From assembly GCF_026162365.1 (NCBI RefSeq), contig NZ_JAOANW010000018.1, positions 31,520 to 95,519 on the forward strand: a stretch of DNA of 64,000 nt. Direction: 5' to 3'. A program made the position numbers and the translations under genes. The notes beneath the pieces are model-generated. The model was not told the origin of the DNA, did not search any database, and saw nothing but the letters and a program-made list of their open reading frames with translations. The DNA comes from Nitratireductor luteus (GTDB lineage: Bacteria; Pseudomonadota; Alphaproteobacteria; Rhizobiales; Rhizobiaceae). Of this stretch, positions 33,711 through 42,438 are shown in pieces (the first letter of the stretch is position 1; each line of letters opens with the position of its first letter).

Positions 33711-33866
33711 GAAATCAAGAACGTGGCGGAAAGAAAAGAGACGGGTATCGATCGCACACGCCGCCTACTTTATGTGACCTGCAGCCGTGCCGAGAATAGT
33801 CTCGCGCTTGTCGCCTACACGGAGGAGAACCCCTCTGCAGTTAAGTCGTGCGACGTGCAGGCCTGA
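33711..33866 (+). pseudogene. UvrD-like helicase, C-terminal fragment
   Basis: The last 45 or so codons before the TGA at 33864-33866 read DRTRRLLYVTCSRAENSLAL and then VAYTEENPSAV, which is the motif VI region and tail of UvrD/Rep-type helicases, including those paired with OLD-family nucleases. No upstream helicase motifs remain in any frame. Together with the IS110 fragment it marks a deletion scar. Confidence 0.65.
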
Positions 33867-34032
33867 CGTTACAATCGTAGCGGCTGAGATTTTCACAGTC
33901 AGCTCTCATCAAATCGAGAACCGGGAAAGCTGCCGGTCGCCTTCCAGAATGCCCGGCTTGGGCCACAACGGCCGAGTTTGGAGGCGCTTAGCCGCCCAAA
34001 GGGGCCGAGCTGCTCGATCACCACGCGCCCGC

Positions 34033-34944
34033 CTATTCTGAAACGCGGGTAGACTCCGCGATGGTTCCTGCCGTCCATTCATAGTTGCAAACCGCTTCCG
34101 TGAAAGCTCTCACCGCAGGTGAAGAGGTGCGCCGTGCCACGGAGACCAGCGAAACCTCCCGTACCACCCCCGGGTCCGCGACGGGGCGGTGGCAGACGCC
34201 CGGCAGGCAGACCGAGAATTCGGGGGCGAAGCAGACACCCATCCCCGCGGCCACCATGGCCATGATCCAGTCTTCCCGCTCACTCCGATAAGCGGTTGTG
34301 ATGCGGATGCCGCGCTCACCGCACAAAACGTCTATATGATGACTGTACTCGCAATTGATGCGGTCGAGATAAGGCTCGCCTTCGACGTCGCTCAGGTGGA
34401 GCATATTGCGCATTTCAAAGGGGTGGCCGGTGCAGAAGGCCAAGCCGAAGCGCTCGGAATAGATCGACTCTGGCCGCAGCCGCTTTTCGAAAGGCCCCGG
34501 CTGCGCCATCAGCGCAACGTCCAGCTTGCCTTCCAGAAGGAGTTCGGTGAGGCGGCCCGGCACGCCTTCGATAACTGTGATGCCGATCCCCGGATGTCTT
34601 TCGTGAAAAGCATTGAGGAAGCCTACGAAGCGCAGCGGCCCAATCGTGCACATGACCCCGAGCGCCAACGGTGCCGCCTCTAGCTTCAGGAAACCCCTTG
34701 CCGTTTCTTTGGCAGCCTCGGAACGCCGGAGGATCTCCTCCAAGTGGCTGCGCATAAGACGGCCGAAATCGGTAAGTTGGACGTGGTTGCGTTCGCGATG
34801 AAACAACAGGCCGCCGAGTTCGGCTTCAAGCTTCTGGATGGCCCGCGTCAGCGCCGGCTGCGTGACGTTGGCCAACTCCGCGGCCCGGTGAAAATTCAGC
34901 GTCCGGCATGCTGCGAGGAAGTAGCGTATTTCATGCATTTCCAT
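34033..34944 (-). CDS. LysR family transcriptional regulator
   Basis: This 303-residue regulator has the LysR helix-turn-helix at the N-terminus (MHEIRYFLAACRTLNFHRAA, VTQPALTRAIQKLEAELGG) and a substrate-binding domain (FLNAFHERHPGIGITVIEGV; LLEGKLDVALMA). GGAGG before the ATG at 34944 sets the start. It diverges from the AhpD-like gene. In the gap the 7-bp inverted repeat TCGATGC/GCATCGA (34957-34977) could be its operator. Its targets are probably the genes at 35100-38706. Confidence 0.88.
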   Translation of the reverse strand: MEMHEIRYFLAACRTLNFHRAAELANVTQPALTRAIQKLEAELGGLLFHRERNHVQLTDFGRLMRSHLEEILRRSEAAKETARGFLKLEAAPLALGVMCTIGPLRFVGFLNAFHERHPGIGITVIEGVPGRLTELLLEGKLDVALMAQPGPFEKRLRPESIYSERFGLAFCTGHPFEMRNMLHLSDVEGEPYLDRINCEYSHHIDVLCGERGIRITTAYRSEREDWIMAMVAAGMGVCFAPEFSVCLPGVCHRPVADPGVVREVSLVSVARRTSSPAVRAFTEAVCNYEWTAGTIAESTRVSE

Positions 34945-34956
34945 GACGCCCTCCAG

Positions 34957-34977
34957 TCGATGCCGACGCTGCATCGA
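34957..34977. promoter_or_regulatory. Inverted repeat in the lysR promoter, candidate LysR operator
   Basis: TCGATGC-n7-GCATCGA forms perfect 7-bp arms about 13 bases before the lysR start, in the 155-base gap to the divergent AhpD-like gene. LysR regulators usually bind such dyads to repress their own gene. Confidence 0.4.
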
Positions 34978-35099
34978 CGCGATGAATTCTTGGCATTTTT
35001 CGCCATTCCGAGGCGCCTGTAAACTCCTCTCCGCATCCGTCCGAAGGTGGAGCAGGATCGGTTGAGACCGCTTGCAAATCTGGGTTGAGGAGAACCGTC

Positions 35100-35594
35100 A
35101 TGACCACGACTGTTCGTTCGCTCGCGCTCGCCGTCGGAACGGCCGCGGCACTCGTGTTTCAGGGCAATGCTGCCACCGAAGAGATTGGCATGTCGGCTGA
35201 GGCAACCATTGCCGATATCGAGAAGACCTGGGGCTTCGTGCCCGGTTTGGTAAAAGCCTTCCCGCCGTCCGCTTTGCCTGGTTCCTGGGTCGAGCTCAAA
35301 ATACTGGAAAGCGAGAACACCGTGTTGTCCGCCAAGGAGAAGGCGCTGACCGCTGTTGGGGTGGCGGCCCAGATTTCCTGCCAGTACTGCGTCTGGCTCG
35401 ACACCCGTTCGGCTTATCTCGCTGGCGCCACCGATCAGGAAGTGCAGGAAGCCGTGGCGGTGGCCGCAATCGCCCGCCACTGGAGCGCCGTCCTGCACGG
35501 CAACCAGATCGATATTGCAACACTGAAGCAGGAGTTCACCGAATTCGACAAGGCAGCGATGGAGATGCGCGAGAAGACCATGGCCAGGCAGTAA
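35100..35594 (+). CDS. Exported AhpD/carboxymuconolactone decarboxylase-like protein
   Basis: This 164-residue protein has an AhpD-type core with the redox CxxC in AAQISCQYCVWLDTRSAYL (about residues 91-109) followed by GATDQEVQEAVAVAA, as in alkylhydroperoxidase AhpD. Unusually it starts with what looks like a signal peptide (TVRSLALAVGTAAALVFQ, then GNA as a cleavage site), so it is probably periplasmic. GAGGAG before the ATG at 35100 sets the start. It is the first gene of a co-directional series (35100-38706) divergent from lysR. A role in oxidative or thiol chemistry is likely; the substrate is unknown. Confidence 0.8.
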   Translation: MTTTVRSLALAVGTAAALVFQGNAATEEIGMSAEATIADIEKTWGFVPGLVKAFPPSALPGSWVELKILESENTVLSAKEKALTAVGVAAQISCQYCVWLDTRSAYLAGATDQEVQEAVAVAAIARHWSAVLHGNQIDIATLKQEFTEFDKAAMEMREKTMARQ

Positions 35595-35658
35595 GCGGCG
35601 CCAAACCGCGGTCTCCCCTACAGCCTTCAAGACGACCACCGATCAAAGGAGGCAGAAA

Positions 35659-36021
35659 ATGCTTACGACCAGAACGCCCGTAACAGCCGCAGCTGTCAAG
35701 AGAGCTACCGAGGGCAGGGACGCCCGAGCTCTGTCCGCATTCTACGCCGATGATGCGGTAATCAGGATCATCGACCGCGCAAATCCGCCGAGCAGGCCGC
35801 GCGAGGTACGAGGGAAGCAGGAGATATCAGCATTTTGGGAGGACGTCTGCGGCCGCTCGATGACGCACGCCGTGGAAGCGACAGCCGCAGAAGGCGAGCG
35901 TCTCGCCTTCACGGAAGCCTGCACCTATCCGGACGGCACCAAGGTCCTGTGCATTGCGATGGCTGACCTGAAGGACGGCATCATCGCCAGACAGACAATC
36001 GTTCAGGCCTGGGACGAATAA
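35659..36021 (+). CDS. SnoaL-like/NTF2-fold protein
   Basis: This 120-residue protein has the small cone-shaped SnoaL/NTF2 pattern: an N-terminal helix leading to RDARALSAFYADDAVIRIID, then REVRGKQEISAFWEDVCGRS, ending in strands (KVLCIAMADLKDGIIARQTI). Members include polyketide cyclases and isomerases. GGAGG stands before the ATG. It is one of several small enzymes between lysR and the second FAD-linked oxidase. Confidence 0.75.
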   Translation: MLTTRTPVTAAAVKRATEGRDARALSAFYADDAVIRIIDRANPPSRPREVRGKQEISAFWEDVCGRSMTHAVEATAAEGERLAFTEACTYPDGTKVLCIAMADLKDGIIARQTIVQAWDE

Positions 36022-36053
36022 GTGCAACCCAGCTATTTCGGAGGAGCAAGAAA

Positions 36054-36392
36054 ATGACCGCTTTCAACATCGTGCGGATGCGCGTCAAACCCGGCCATGA
36101 GGAGGAGTATCTCGACATGCATCGCCGGATCGATCCGACCAAGCTGGAGAGAATGCAGCAGGCGGGCCTGCGCCGCTTCTCGCTCGTCAAGATCGGCGAG
36201 CGCTCTTACTGCTTTGTTGGCGAATGGGACAGCTTCGACAGCATCGTGCAATCCAGACCGGAGATGATCGGCGAACTCGACAAGATGCGGAATATCCTGG
36301 AGGACCTGGGCAATGGGCTCGGGGTCACGGATCCCGTTTCCGGCGAAGCCGAGCTAACAATGGATACGCGGGGAAAAATCGCTGCCGAGTGA
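36054..36392 (+). CDS. Small ferredoxin-like-fold protein (antibiotic-monooxygenase/DUF718-like)
   Basis: This 112-residue protein starts with FNIVRMRVKPGHEEEYLDMH, a pattern of dimeric alpha/beta-barrel proteins such as ABM monooxygenases, then FSLVKIGERSYCFVGEWDSF. GGAGGA before the ATG supports it. It probably belongs to the same transcription unit as the SnoaL-like gene. No catalytic residues can be assigned with confidence. A GC-rich hairpin follows 12 bases after its stop codon. Confidence 0.7.
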   Translation: MTAFNIVRMRVKPGHEEEYLDMHRRIDPTKLERMQQAGLRRFSLVKIGERSYCFVGEWDSFDSIVQSRPEMIGELDKMRNILEDLGNGLGVTDPVSGEAELTMDTRGKIAAE

Positions 36393-36403
36393 CATTTGTT
36401 TGG

Positions 36404-36428
36404 AGGCGCCGGACTTACGCCGGCGCCT
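36404..36428 (+). terminator. GC-rich hairpin after the ABM-like gene
   Basis: AGGCGCCGG-n7-CCGGCGCCT forms a perfect 9-bp stem, followed by TTCCCTT. It lies between 36392 and the methyltransferase start at 36460. It could be a (partial) terminator that lowers expression of the downstream methyltransferase and oxidase. Confidence 0.6.
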
Positions 36429-36459
36429 TTCCCTTCATTTCACCTGCAAGGCATTGAGC

Positions 36460-37245
36460 ATGGGAACGGCACAGGTTCAGGGCGAACTCTGGGGCGCAAA
36501 AGCCAGAGATTGGGCCGAAGTGCAGGAGCCGGCCTGGCGGCATATCTTCGAGGCCGCCATGGCGCATGCCGGTGTAGGTCCCGGCACCAGACTGCTCGAT
36601 ATCGGCTGCGGCGCCGGCGGAGCCTTGATGATTGCGCGCAAGCTCGGTGCGGAGGTTGCCGGGCTGGATGGTTCGGAAAATCTGGTGACGATCGCGCGTG
36701 AGCGCCTGCCGGGTTCTCGCATCGAGGTGGGCGAGATGGAGGAGCTCCCATTCGACGACCAAAGCTTCGACATAGTGACTGGCATCAACGCATTCCAGTT
36801 CGCAGCAGATCTGGTCAATGCCCTGTCGGAGGCGCGTCGCGTCTGCCGGCGCGACGGCACGATCTTCATGCTCACCTGGGGACGGCGCGAAGACTGCGAA
36901 CTGATGAAAGTAACGGTATCCAAGGTTATGGCTCTGCTTCCGCCGCCCCCCGGCGGAAATCCGCCCGGTCCGCTGCTCGACGAGGGTGACGTCGAGACCG
37001 CGATGCACAAGGCCGGGCTGGGGCCGGTTGAGACCGAGGACTTCGCCGCCGACCTTGCTTTCCCCGACATTGAAACGGCTGTTCGCGCGAACATGGCTGC
37101 CGGCGTGAACGTCAAGGTAGCGCGGCAAGCGGGCGAGGCGCGCGTCAGTGAAGTCATTCGCGCCACCTTGCCGGCGGTCACCCGAGCGGACGGCTCGGTC
37201 GTGTGGAGAAACCGGTTTCGCTGGTGGAAGGCTAGGAGGAAGTAA
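36460..37245 (+). CDS. Class I SAM-dependent methyltransferase
   Basis: This 261-residue protein has the SAM-binding motif I LLDIGCGAGGALMIARKLG (about residues 45-63), the acidic residue after it (VAGLDGSENLV) and post-I FDIVTGINAFQFAAD, of the Methyltransf_11 type common among small-molecule methyltransferases. The ATG at 36460 has a modest AAGG ribosome site. The proline-rich MALLPPPPGGNPPGPL loop is unusual. It is followed after 21 bases by the second FAD-linked oxidase, and they may act on the same compound. Confidence 0.82.
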   Translation: MGTAQVQGELWGAKARDWAEVQEPAWRHIFEAAMAHAGVGPGTRLLDIGCGAGGALMIARKLGAEVAGLDGSENLVTIARERLPGSRIEVGEMEELPFDDQSFDIVTGINAFQFAADLVNALSEARRVCRRDGTIFMLTWGRREDCELMKVTVSKVMALLPPPPGGNPPGPLLDEGDVETAMHKAGLGPVETEDFAADLAFPDIETAVRANMAAGVNVKVARQAGEARVSEVIRATLPAVTRADGSVVWRNRFRWWKARRK

Positions 37246-37266
37246 CAACGAAAGGGAGGATAGATC

Positions 37267-38706
37267 ATGAACGATCTCAGCTTGACGACCCTTGATGGAG
37301 GGCAGACCACGATCAGCGCCGCCACGATCGAGGCACTCGGCAGTCAGCTCCGCGGCAAAGCGCTGACCGCCGCCGATCTCGGCTACGATGATGCCCGGAC
37401 GATCTGGAACGCCATGATCGACCGACGTCCCGGCCTCATTGTGCGCTGCGCCGGCGCCGCCGATGCGGTGAGCGCGGTGCGCTTCGCGCGTGACAACAGG
37501 CTTCTCGTCGCGGTGCGCGGCGGCGGGCACAATATCGCCGGCAACGGCGTCTGCGACGGCGGGCTCCTGGTCGATCTTTCGCCGATGAAATCCGTCCGCG
37601 TCGACGCAGCCGCGCGGCGCGCCTGGGTAGAACCGGGCGCCACGCTAGCCGACATCGACAAGGAGACGCAGGCATTTGGCCTCGCGGTTCCGACCGGCAT
37701 TAATTCCACCACCGGAATAGCCGGCCTGACGCTTGGCGGCGGCTTCGGGTGGCTCACCCGCAAGTTGGGTCTGACGCTCGACAATCTCCTTAGCGCTGAC
37801 GTGGTGACCGCCGATGACGGGCTTCTGCGTGCCAGCCTCGCGGAAAACCCGGATCTTTTCTGGGCGATCCGCGGCGGCGGCGGGAATTTCGGAGTGGTCA
37901 CCGCGTTCGAGTTCCAGCTCCACGAACTCGGGCCGCAGGTGATGGCCGGCCTGGTCGTCCACCCGTTCGACGATGCCGCCTCGATCCTGAGGCAGTATCG
38001 CGAGGCGCTCGACGATGCGCCCGACGAGCTGACCTGCTGGGCGGTATTGCGGCAAGCGCCCCCGCTTCCCTTCCTGGCGGCCGAGTGGCACGGCAAACGG
38101 GTACTGGTTCTTGCGATATGCTACTGCGGTGACATCGCCGAGGGCGAGAAGGCGACGGCCCGGCTGCGTTCCATCGGCAGGCCGATTGCCGACGTTGTCG
38201 CGCCGGCACCGTTCACCGGCTGGCAGCAGGCCTTCGATCCGCTTCTGACCCCCGGGGCCCGCAACTACTGGAAGAGCCATGATTTCGGCGAGCTCTCCGA
38301 TGATACGATCGGCGTCGTTCTCGATGCCATCCGGCGGCTGCCCGGGCCGGAATGCGAGGTCTTCATCGGCCATGTCGGCGGCGCCGCGGGCCGGATCGCG
38401 ACGGAAGCTACTTCCTTCCCGCAGCGCAGCTCGCACTACGTCCTGAACGTGCATGCGCGCTGGCGCGAGCCGGAGATGGACCAGGCCTGCATCGGCTGGG
38501 CGCGCGGGCTGTTCGAGGCCGCCAGCCCCTACGCGATCGGCACAGCCTATATCAACTTCATGCCAGCGGACGAAACCGATCGTGTGGAGGCGGCGTACGG
38601 TCCCAACTACCGACGGTTGACGGAACTCAAGGCGCGCTACGATCGCGCAAACTTGTTCCGTCTGAACCAGAACGTGCGGCCGATGGCCGAGCGGCAAGCT
38701 GCATGA
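37267..38706 (+). CDS. FAD-linked oxidase (berberine-bridge/GOOX-like), copy 2
   Basis: This 479-residue protein has the same layout as copy 1: VRGGGHNIAGNGVCDGG (FAD-linking His), GLTLGGGFGWLTRKLGL, GGGGNFGVVTAFEF and a C-terminal BBE motif YDRANLFRLNQNV. Again no Cys is present at the second FAD-linking place. AGGGAGG lies before the ATG. The two paralogues flank the LysR-linked gene series, suggesting gene duplication within a small metabolic cluster. The strong hairpin at 38727-38752 follows. Confidence 0.85.
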   Translation: MNDLSLTTLDGGQTTISAATIEALGSQLRGKALTAADLGYDDARTIWNAMIDRRPGLIVRCAGAADAVSAVRFARDNRLLVAVRGGGHNIAGNGVCDGGLLVDLSPMKSVRVDAAARRAWVEPGATLADIDKETQAFGLAVPTGINSTTGIAGLTLGGGFGWLTRKLGLTLDNLLSADVVTADDGLLRASLAENPDLFWAIRGGGGNFGVVTAFEFQLHELGPQVMAGLVVHPFDDAASILRQYREALDDAPDELTCWAVLRQAPPLPFLAAEWHGKRVLVLAICYCGDIAEGEKATARLRSIGRPIADVVAPAPFTGWQQAFDPLLTPGARNYWKSHDFGELSDDTIGVVLDAIRRLPGPECEVFIGHVGGAAGRIATEATSFPQRSSHYVLNVHARWREPEMDQACIGWARGLFEAASPYAIGTAYINFMPADETDRVEAAYGPNYRRLTELKARYDRANLFRLNQNVRPMAERQAA

Positions 38707-38726
38707 TGTGAAAGGGCGACGGACGG

Positions 38727-38752
38727 GCCGGCCAAGGCCTTCCTTGGCCGGC
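38727..38752. terminator. Bidirectional hairpin between convergent genes
   Basis: GCCGGCCAAGG-cctt-CCTTGGCCGGC is a perfect 11-bp stem with a 4-base loop between the oxidase (ends 38706) and the antiporter (ends 38782 on the other strand). It lacks a T run, but its place and strength fit a shared terminator. Confidence 0.65.
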
Positions 38753-38781
38753 TCGATACGAAGCCTGGAGGCCATCCCGCT

Positions 38782-40077
38782 CTAGGGACATGAGCGCTTG
38801 GTTGCCGACGGCTTGCGATGCGGCGATCCCGCTGCGCTGCGCGTTGAACTCCGGTGGCGGTCGAGACGGCTCATGATCGGGGTAACTGCGATCCCGTGGA
38901 TGACGATCGAAACGAGAACCACGCAACAGACCGTGACCCAGATAACTTGCACGTCGTCGAATTCGGCCTGACCCAGGGCATAGGCGACATAGTAGAACGA
39001 GCCGAGGCCGCGGATACCGAAGAAGGAGATCGCCAACCTCTCCTGATACGGTGCGGGGTGACCAGCAAGGCTGATCCAGCCGGAAAGGGGTCGCAAGACA
39101 AGCAGGATCAGGGCGGCGACAAAAACGACCGGCCAGCTCAGCGCATTAAAAATCGTTCCCTCGGCGATGGCGGCACCGAAGCAGACCAACAACACCATCA
39201 TGACCAGGCGTTCGATCTGTTCGGCGAAGCTGTGCAGGTTGCGATGGTAGCGGTGTCGCCGTTCAACCGCCCGGAAAGCCACGGCAGCGACAAAGACCGC
39301 GAGGAAGCCGTAGCCATTGGCCAACTCGGTCGTGCCATAGGCAAGGCAGGTGATGCCGAGCGCAGCAAATCCGTCATTCGATTTGGCAAGTGCCGCCCGG
39401 TTCGGCAGCCGGAATGTGAGATGCCCCATCACCCATCCGCCAATCCAGCCGATGGCCACGCCTGCGCCGACTTTCCAGATGACATCGATGAGCAGCCAGT
39501 CTGCGAGAAAGGGTTCACCCGAGGCCTGCGAGAGCGCGATCGCAATGGCCAGGTAGACGAATGGAAAGGCCGCGCCGTCGTTGAGGCCGGCTTCCGAGGT
39601 CAGCGCAAAGCGCACCTCGTCCTCCTCGCCGGATTGAGGTGGTCCAACTTGTACGTCGCTGGCCAGGACCGGATCAGTCGGCGCAAGAGCGGCGCCGAGA
39701 AGAAGAGCCGCGGCAATGCCCAATCCGAGGACCGCCCAACCGAGCAAAGCGACGCCAGCGATGGTGATCGGCATTGCAATGAAAAGAAGGCGCCATGTCA
39801 TCTGCCAATTGCACCAGCCGATCGGCCGATCCAGTTTCAGCCCGGCGCCCATGAGGGAGACGATAACGACAAACTCCGTCATCCGCTCGGTGATGAACCG
39901 GTTCTCAAGTGGGTTCGCCCAGTCACTTGGCAGTAGCGGCGACCAGGTCAGCAACACCCCCGTCCCGATGCAGACCATGGGCAAGGACAACGGCAGTTCC
40001 TTCAGCAGAAGGGGTAGCCAAGCGGTCAGAAGAATGACGGCGCCAAAAATGGCCAGGAAGACGTCGTACCAATCCAC
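38782..40077 (-). CDS. Cation:proton antiporter (CPA1/NhaP-like)
   Basis: This 431-residue protein has about 12 membrane helices and the Na_H_Exchanger core (LLGAALAPTDPVLASDVQVG, about residues 130-149; then SEAGLNDGAAFPFVYLAIAI, with the DPVxAxD and acidic GLNDG ion-site motifs). It would exchange Na+ or K+ for protons at the inner membrane. It begins at GTG; an upstream GGGAG is 13 bases away, so the start is uncertain by a few codons. It is transcribed toward the oxidase gene and is not obviously part of the neighbouring exo cluster. Confidence 0.85.
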   Translation of the reverse strand: MDWYDVFLAIFGAVILLTAWLPLLLKELPLSLPMVCIGTGVLLTWSPLLPSDWANPLENRFITERMTEFVVIVSLMGAGLKLDRPIGWCNWQMTWRLLFIAMPITIAGVALLGWAVLGLGIAAALLLGAALAPTDPVLASDVQVGPPQSGEEDEVRFALTSEAGLNDGAAFPFVYLAIAIALSQASGEPFLADWLLIDVIWKVGAGVAIGWIGGWVMGHLTFRLPNRAALAKSNDGFAALGITCLAYGTTELANGYGFLAVFVAAVAFRAVERRHRYHRNLHSFAEQIERLVMMVLLVCFGAAIAEGTIFNALSWPVVFVAALILLVLRPLSGWISLAGHPAPYQERLAISFFGIRGLGSFYYVAYALGQAEFDDVQVIWVTVCCVVLVSIVIHGIAVTPIMSRLDRHRSSTRSAAGSPHRKPSATKRSCP

Positions 40078-40431
40078 TTGCGTCCACTATCTCCCTTTGC
40101 CGTTCGGCTTCATGCCTGGAACCGACGTTCCCTATCATATCTCCGGGCTGCCGCGCTCCTGATGAGCGAATGCCATGAGCGGAGCTTCGGCGTGATCATG
40201 ACATCGGGTAGATCCGCGCACCATAATAGAAGCGATCCACCTCCAACTGCAGCCTTGTCCAGCACCGCCCGGTCGGGGTTGCAGTGCAGTCGATCATGAC
40301 GGCCACTGTCACAATTCCATTTGATTTTGACACGTGCACGGAATGTGCGGCTTCTGGCAACCTTTGAGCTCCATTCTTAAGAAGCCCGCGAAGCCATGTC
40401 TCCAACCGATGAATTCGATTGGCTGCCGCAG

Positions 40432-41475
40432 TTAAGCGCTCTGGCGCTTTGCGGCTATCCTATTGCGTTCCCGCTTCGAGAGCATCGGCAGGAGGCGTAG
40501 GGGCAGACCGACTGCCTGTGGCAACGAGACCTTGAACACCTGTGACAGCACATGCCAGTCCGGCGTGCGGCCCTTGGCGACGTTGCGTGCCAGCAGATAG
40601 GCCAAGGTCTTGCCATCTTCGGCGATTTGCACATCGATCTTGGCAGCTTGGCTTGAAGTAAGCCCCATCTGTCGCAACTTCAGCCGGAAGATCAGCAGAT
40701 AGCCATTGCGGGCGACTGCATCGGGGCTATCCCAGTCTAAGGCAGAGAAATAGATATTGACGCCCCGCCCGCACAGAACGTTCTTCCGCGTCGAAAAAGC
40801 CACCGAGCTGCTCTTTCGGGCCAGGGAGAGCCAGAACATGTGGTCTTCGCCGGCGCTGCGCAAATCGGTGTCGAAGCGCAAGGTCGGGTGTCGGTCGAAG
40901 CGGTAGACAACTGTGGAGGTCTGGCTGAGATACTCCTCGACGAAGGCGTCGAAGGCCGGTTGCGATGCAAGGCTGAAGATATCTTCCCATCGGTCCAGGG
41001 GTACCGGCGCAGGCTCGCGTGTTCCGCTCTTCCATCCGCGGGCGACCACAGACCGTTCGAGCCAGCTTTGTTCACTGTCATAGCGAAAATGATCGCAGAA
41101 GTAGAAGTCATGCCCCCCGTCGAGTGCACTTAGCGCAGTGCTGATGTGATATGGCTGCCACTCGTCGTCGGAATCCAAAAACGCGACGTATTTCGTCGTT
41201 TCAGGGCTGAGAAGGCCAAGTGCCTTGTTTCGCGCTGCGCCGGGGCCGCCGTTCGGCTGTGAGACGATACGCAGTTCGTGCCGAGAGGGTACAGTCAGCG
41301 TCGCCAGTTCGTCCTTGGCCGACAAGGGTGACCCATCGTCAACGACAAGGATGTTCAGTTCCACACCAGGCCGCAGGCTCTGTGCCAAGGCTGACTTGAT
41401 CGCGCGCTGCAATATGCCCGTCTCGCGCTGATAGAACGGAACGATGACCGTGACTTTGATTGGGTCGGTGTTCAT
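40432..41475 (-). CDS. Family 2 glycosyltransferase, ExoW-like
   Basis: This 347-residue GT2 enzyme begins with VTVIVPFYQRETGILQRAIK, very close in style to ExoW, and has VDDGSP (nucleotide Asp), GGPGAARNKAL and the DxD motif SDDEW. In the S. meliloti exo order (exoT-exoW-exoV-exoU) it occupies the exoU place, but its sequence is ExoW-like, whereas an ExoU-like gene is at 55533. Its ATG overlaps the stop of the pyruvyltransferase gene. It probably adds a side-chain sugar to the undecaprenyl-linked repeat unit. Confidence 0.82.
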   Translation of the reverse strand: MNTDPIKVTVIVPFYQRETGILQRAIKSALAQSLRPGVELNILVVDDGSPLSAKDELATLTVPSRHELRIVSQPNGGPGAARNKALGLLSPETTKYVAFLDSDDEWQPYHISTALSALDGGHDFYFCDHFRYDSEQSWLERSVVARGWKSGTREPAPVPLDRWEDIFSLASQPAFDAFVEEYLSQTSTVVYRFDRHPTLRFDTDLRSAGEDHMFWLSLARKSSSVAFSTRKNVLCGRGVNIYFSALDWDSPDAVARNGYLLIFRLKLRQMGLTSSQAAKIDVQIAEDGKTLAYLLARNVAKGRTPDWHVLSQVFKVSLPQAVGLPLRLLPMLSKRERNRIAAKRQSA

Positions 41476-42389
41476 CGCGACACCGTCTGGGCGGCCTTCA
41501 GCGCCTTGAGATGCCGCAGCCTGACTGCTTCCACGGCGGCGACCGCCCGTTCGGTGGCGCGCGCGATTGTCGTGTCGGCGCTCAGTTGCGGTTCCTGTTT
41601 GGCAAGCCTCTGCAGGGCCCGGGCGGCGGCATGCTTCAAAGCCAGGTTGAAGGGAATAGCCACGGCCGAGTTGTCAAACGCCCGGCTTCTGCGGCCTGTT
41701 CCCTGCGCGCCGGAAAGCGCCGACCAGGCCTCACGCGTTGTGGAGGGGAAAAGGCTATGCGCCCGGAACGGTATGTCCAGCGATTCAGCCCAGTCCACCC
41801 ACTTAAAGCGGTGTGCCTTCGCGATGGGCTTGACCGCCACCCACGGCGTGCGCAGAGCGTCGGCCACGATCGCACCATGCATGGATTCGGTAATGACCAT
41901 GCGCGCGCCCCGTATCTGGCTCAACACGGTCTCGACGTCGCTAGACGGATCGACGAAGCGGATTCCTGCGATCGCACAGACCTCCCGCCAGTTGCCGCGA
42001 TCGAGGCTCTGGAAATGCGGAATGAAGACGACAGGAGTTTCGGCAGATGCCGGCGGAAGGTCCAACGCGCGCAAAAGTACGGCGCCGTCGGTAACGACCC
42101 TATCGCTTGGGATCTTCAGTATGTCGGCCGTGCGCGGGCCCCTCACGAAGGCAAATTCCCAGGATCCGTCATGCGCGTCAGGGGGAGGCGTGTAGCCGCC
42201 GTAACCCGAGCCGGCGACAATCTTGACCGCCTTCTGCGGATAGTTGTCGTAGATGATCGAGCCGATGCCCACGAAGAGCTCGCGCTCATCGTCGTCGAAG
42301 AAGCCGTCATCCAGAAGCCGGGGCCAGACATAGGCATTGAGGTCGTCGCCGAAATTTGGGATGTTGCATTGGAAATAGGTGAGCTTCAT
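41472..42389 (-). CDS. exoV: Polysaccharide pyruvyltransferase, ExoV-like
   Basis: This 305-residue protein has the PS_pyruv_trans fold with the ExoV-like start MKLTYFQCNIPNFGDDLNAY, FVGIGSIIYDNYP and RMVITESMHGAIVADALRTP (GT-B-like donor site). It would transfer pyruvate from phosphoenolpyruvate to a terminal sugar as a ketal, as ExoV does in succinoglycan. AGGAGG five bases before the ATG at 42389 sets the start. It lies between two GT2 genes, in the exoT-W-V order known from S. meliloti. Confidence 0.85.
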   Translation of the reverse strand: MKLTYFQCNIPNFGDDLNAYVWPRLLDDGFFDDDERELFVGIGSIIYDNYPQKAVKIVAGSGYGGYTPPPDAHDGSWEFAFVRGPRTADILKIPSDRVVTDGAVLLRALDLPPASAETPVVFIPHFQSLDRGNWREVCAIAGIRFVDPSSDVETVLSQIRGARMVITESMHGAIVADALRTPWVAVKPIAKAHRFKWVDWAESLDIPFRAHSLFPSTTREAWSALSGAQGTGRRSRAFDNSAVAIPFNLALKHAAARALQRLAKQEPQLSADTTIARATERAVAAVEAVRLRHLKALKAAQTVSR

Positions 42390-42438
42390 GCAGACCTCCT
42401 GCGCATTGTCGCGTTCGATTGAAGGCAAGCCGTCATCA

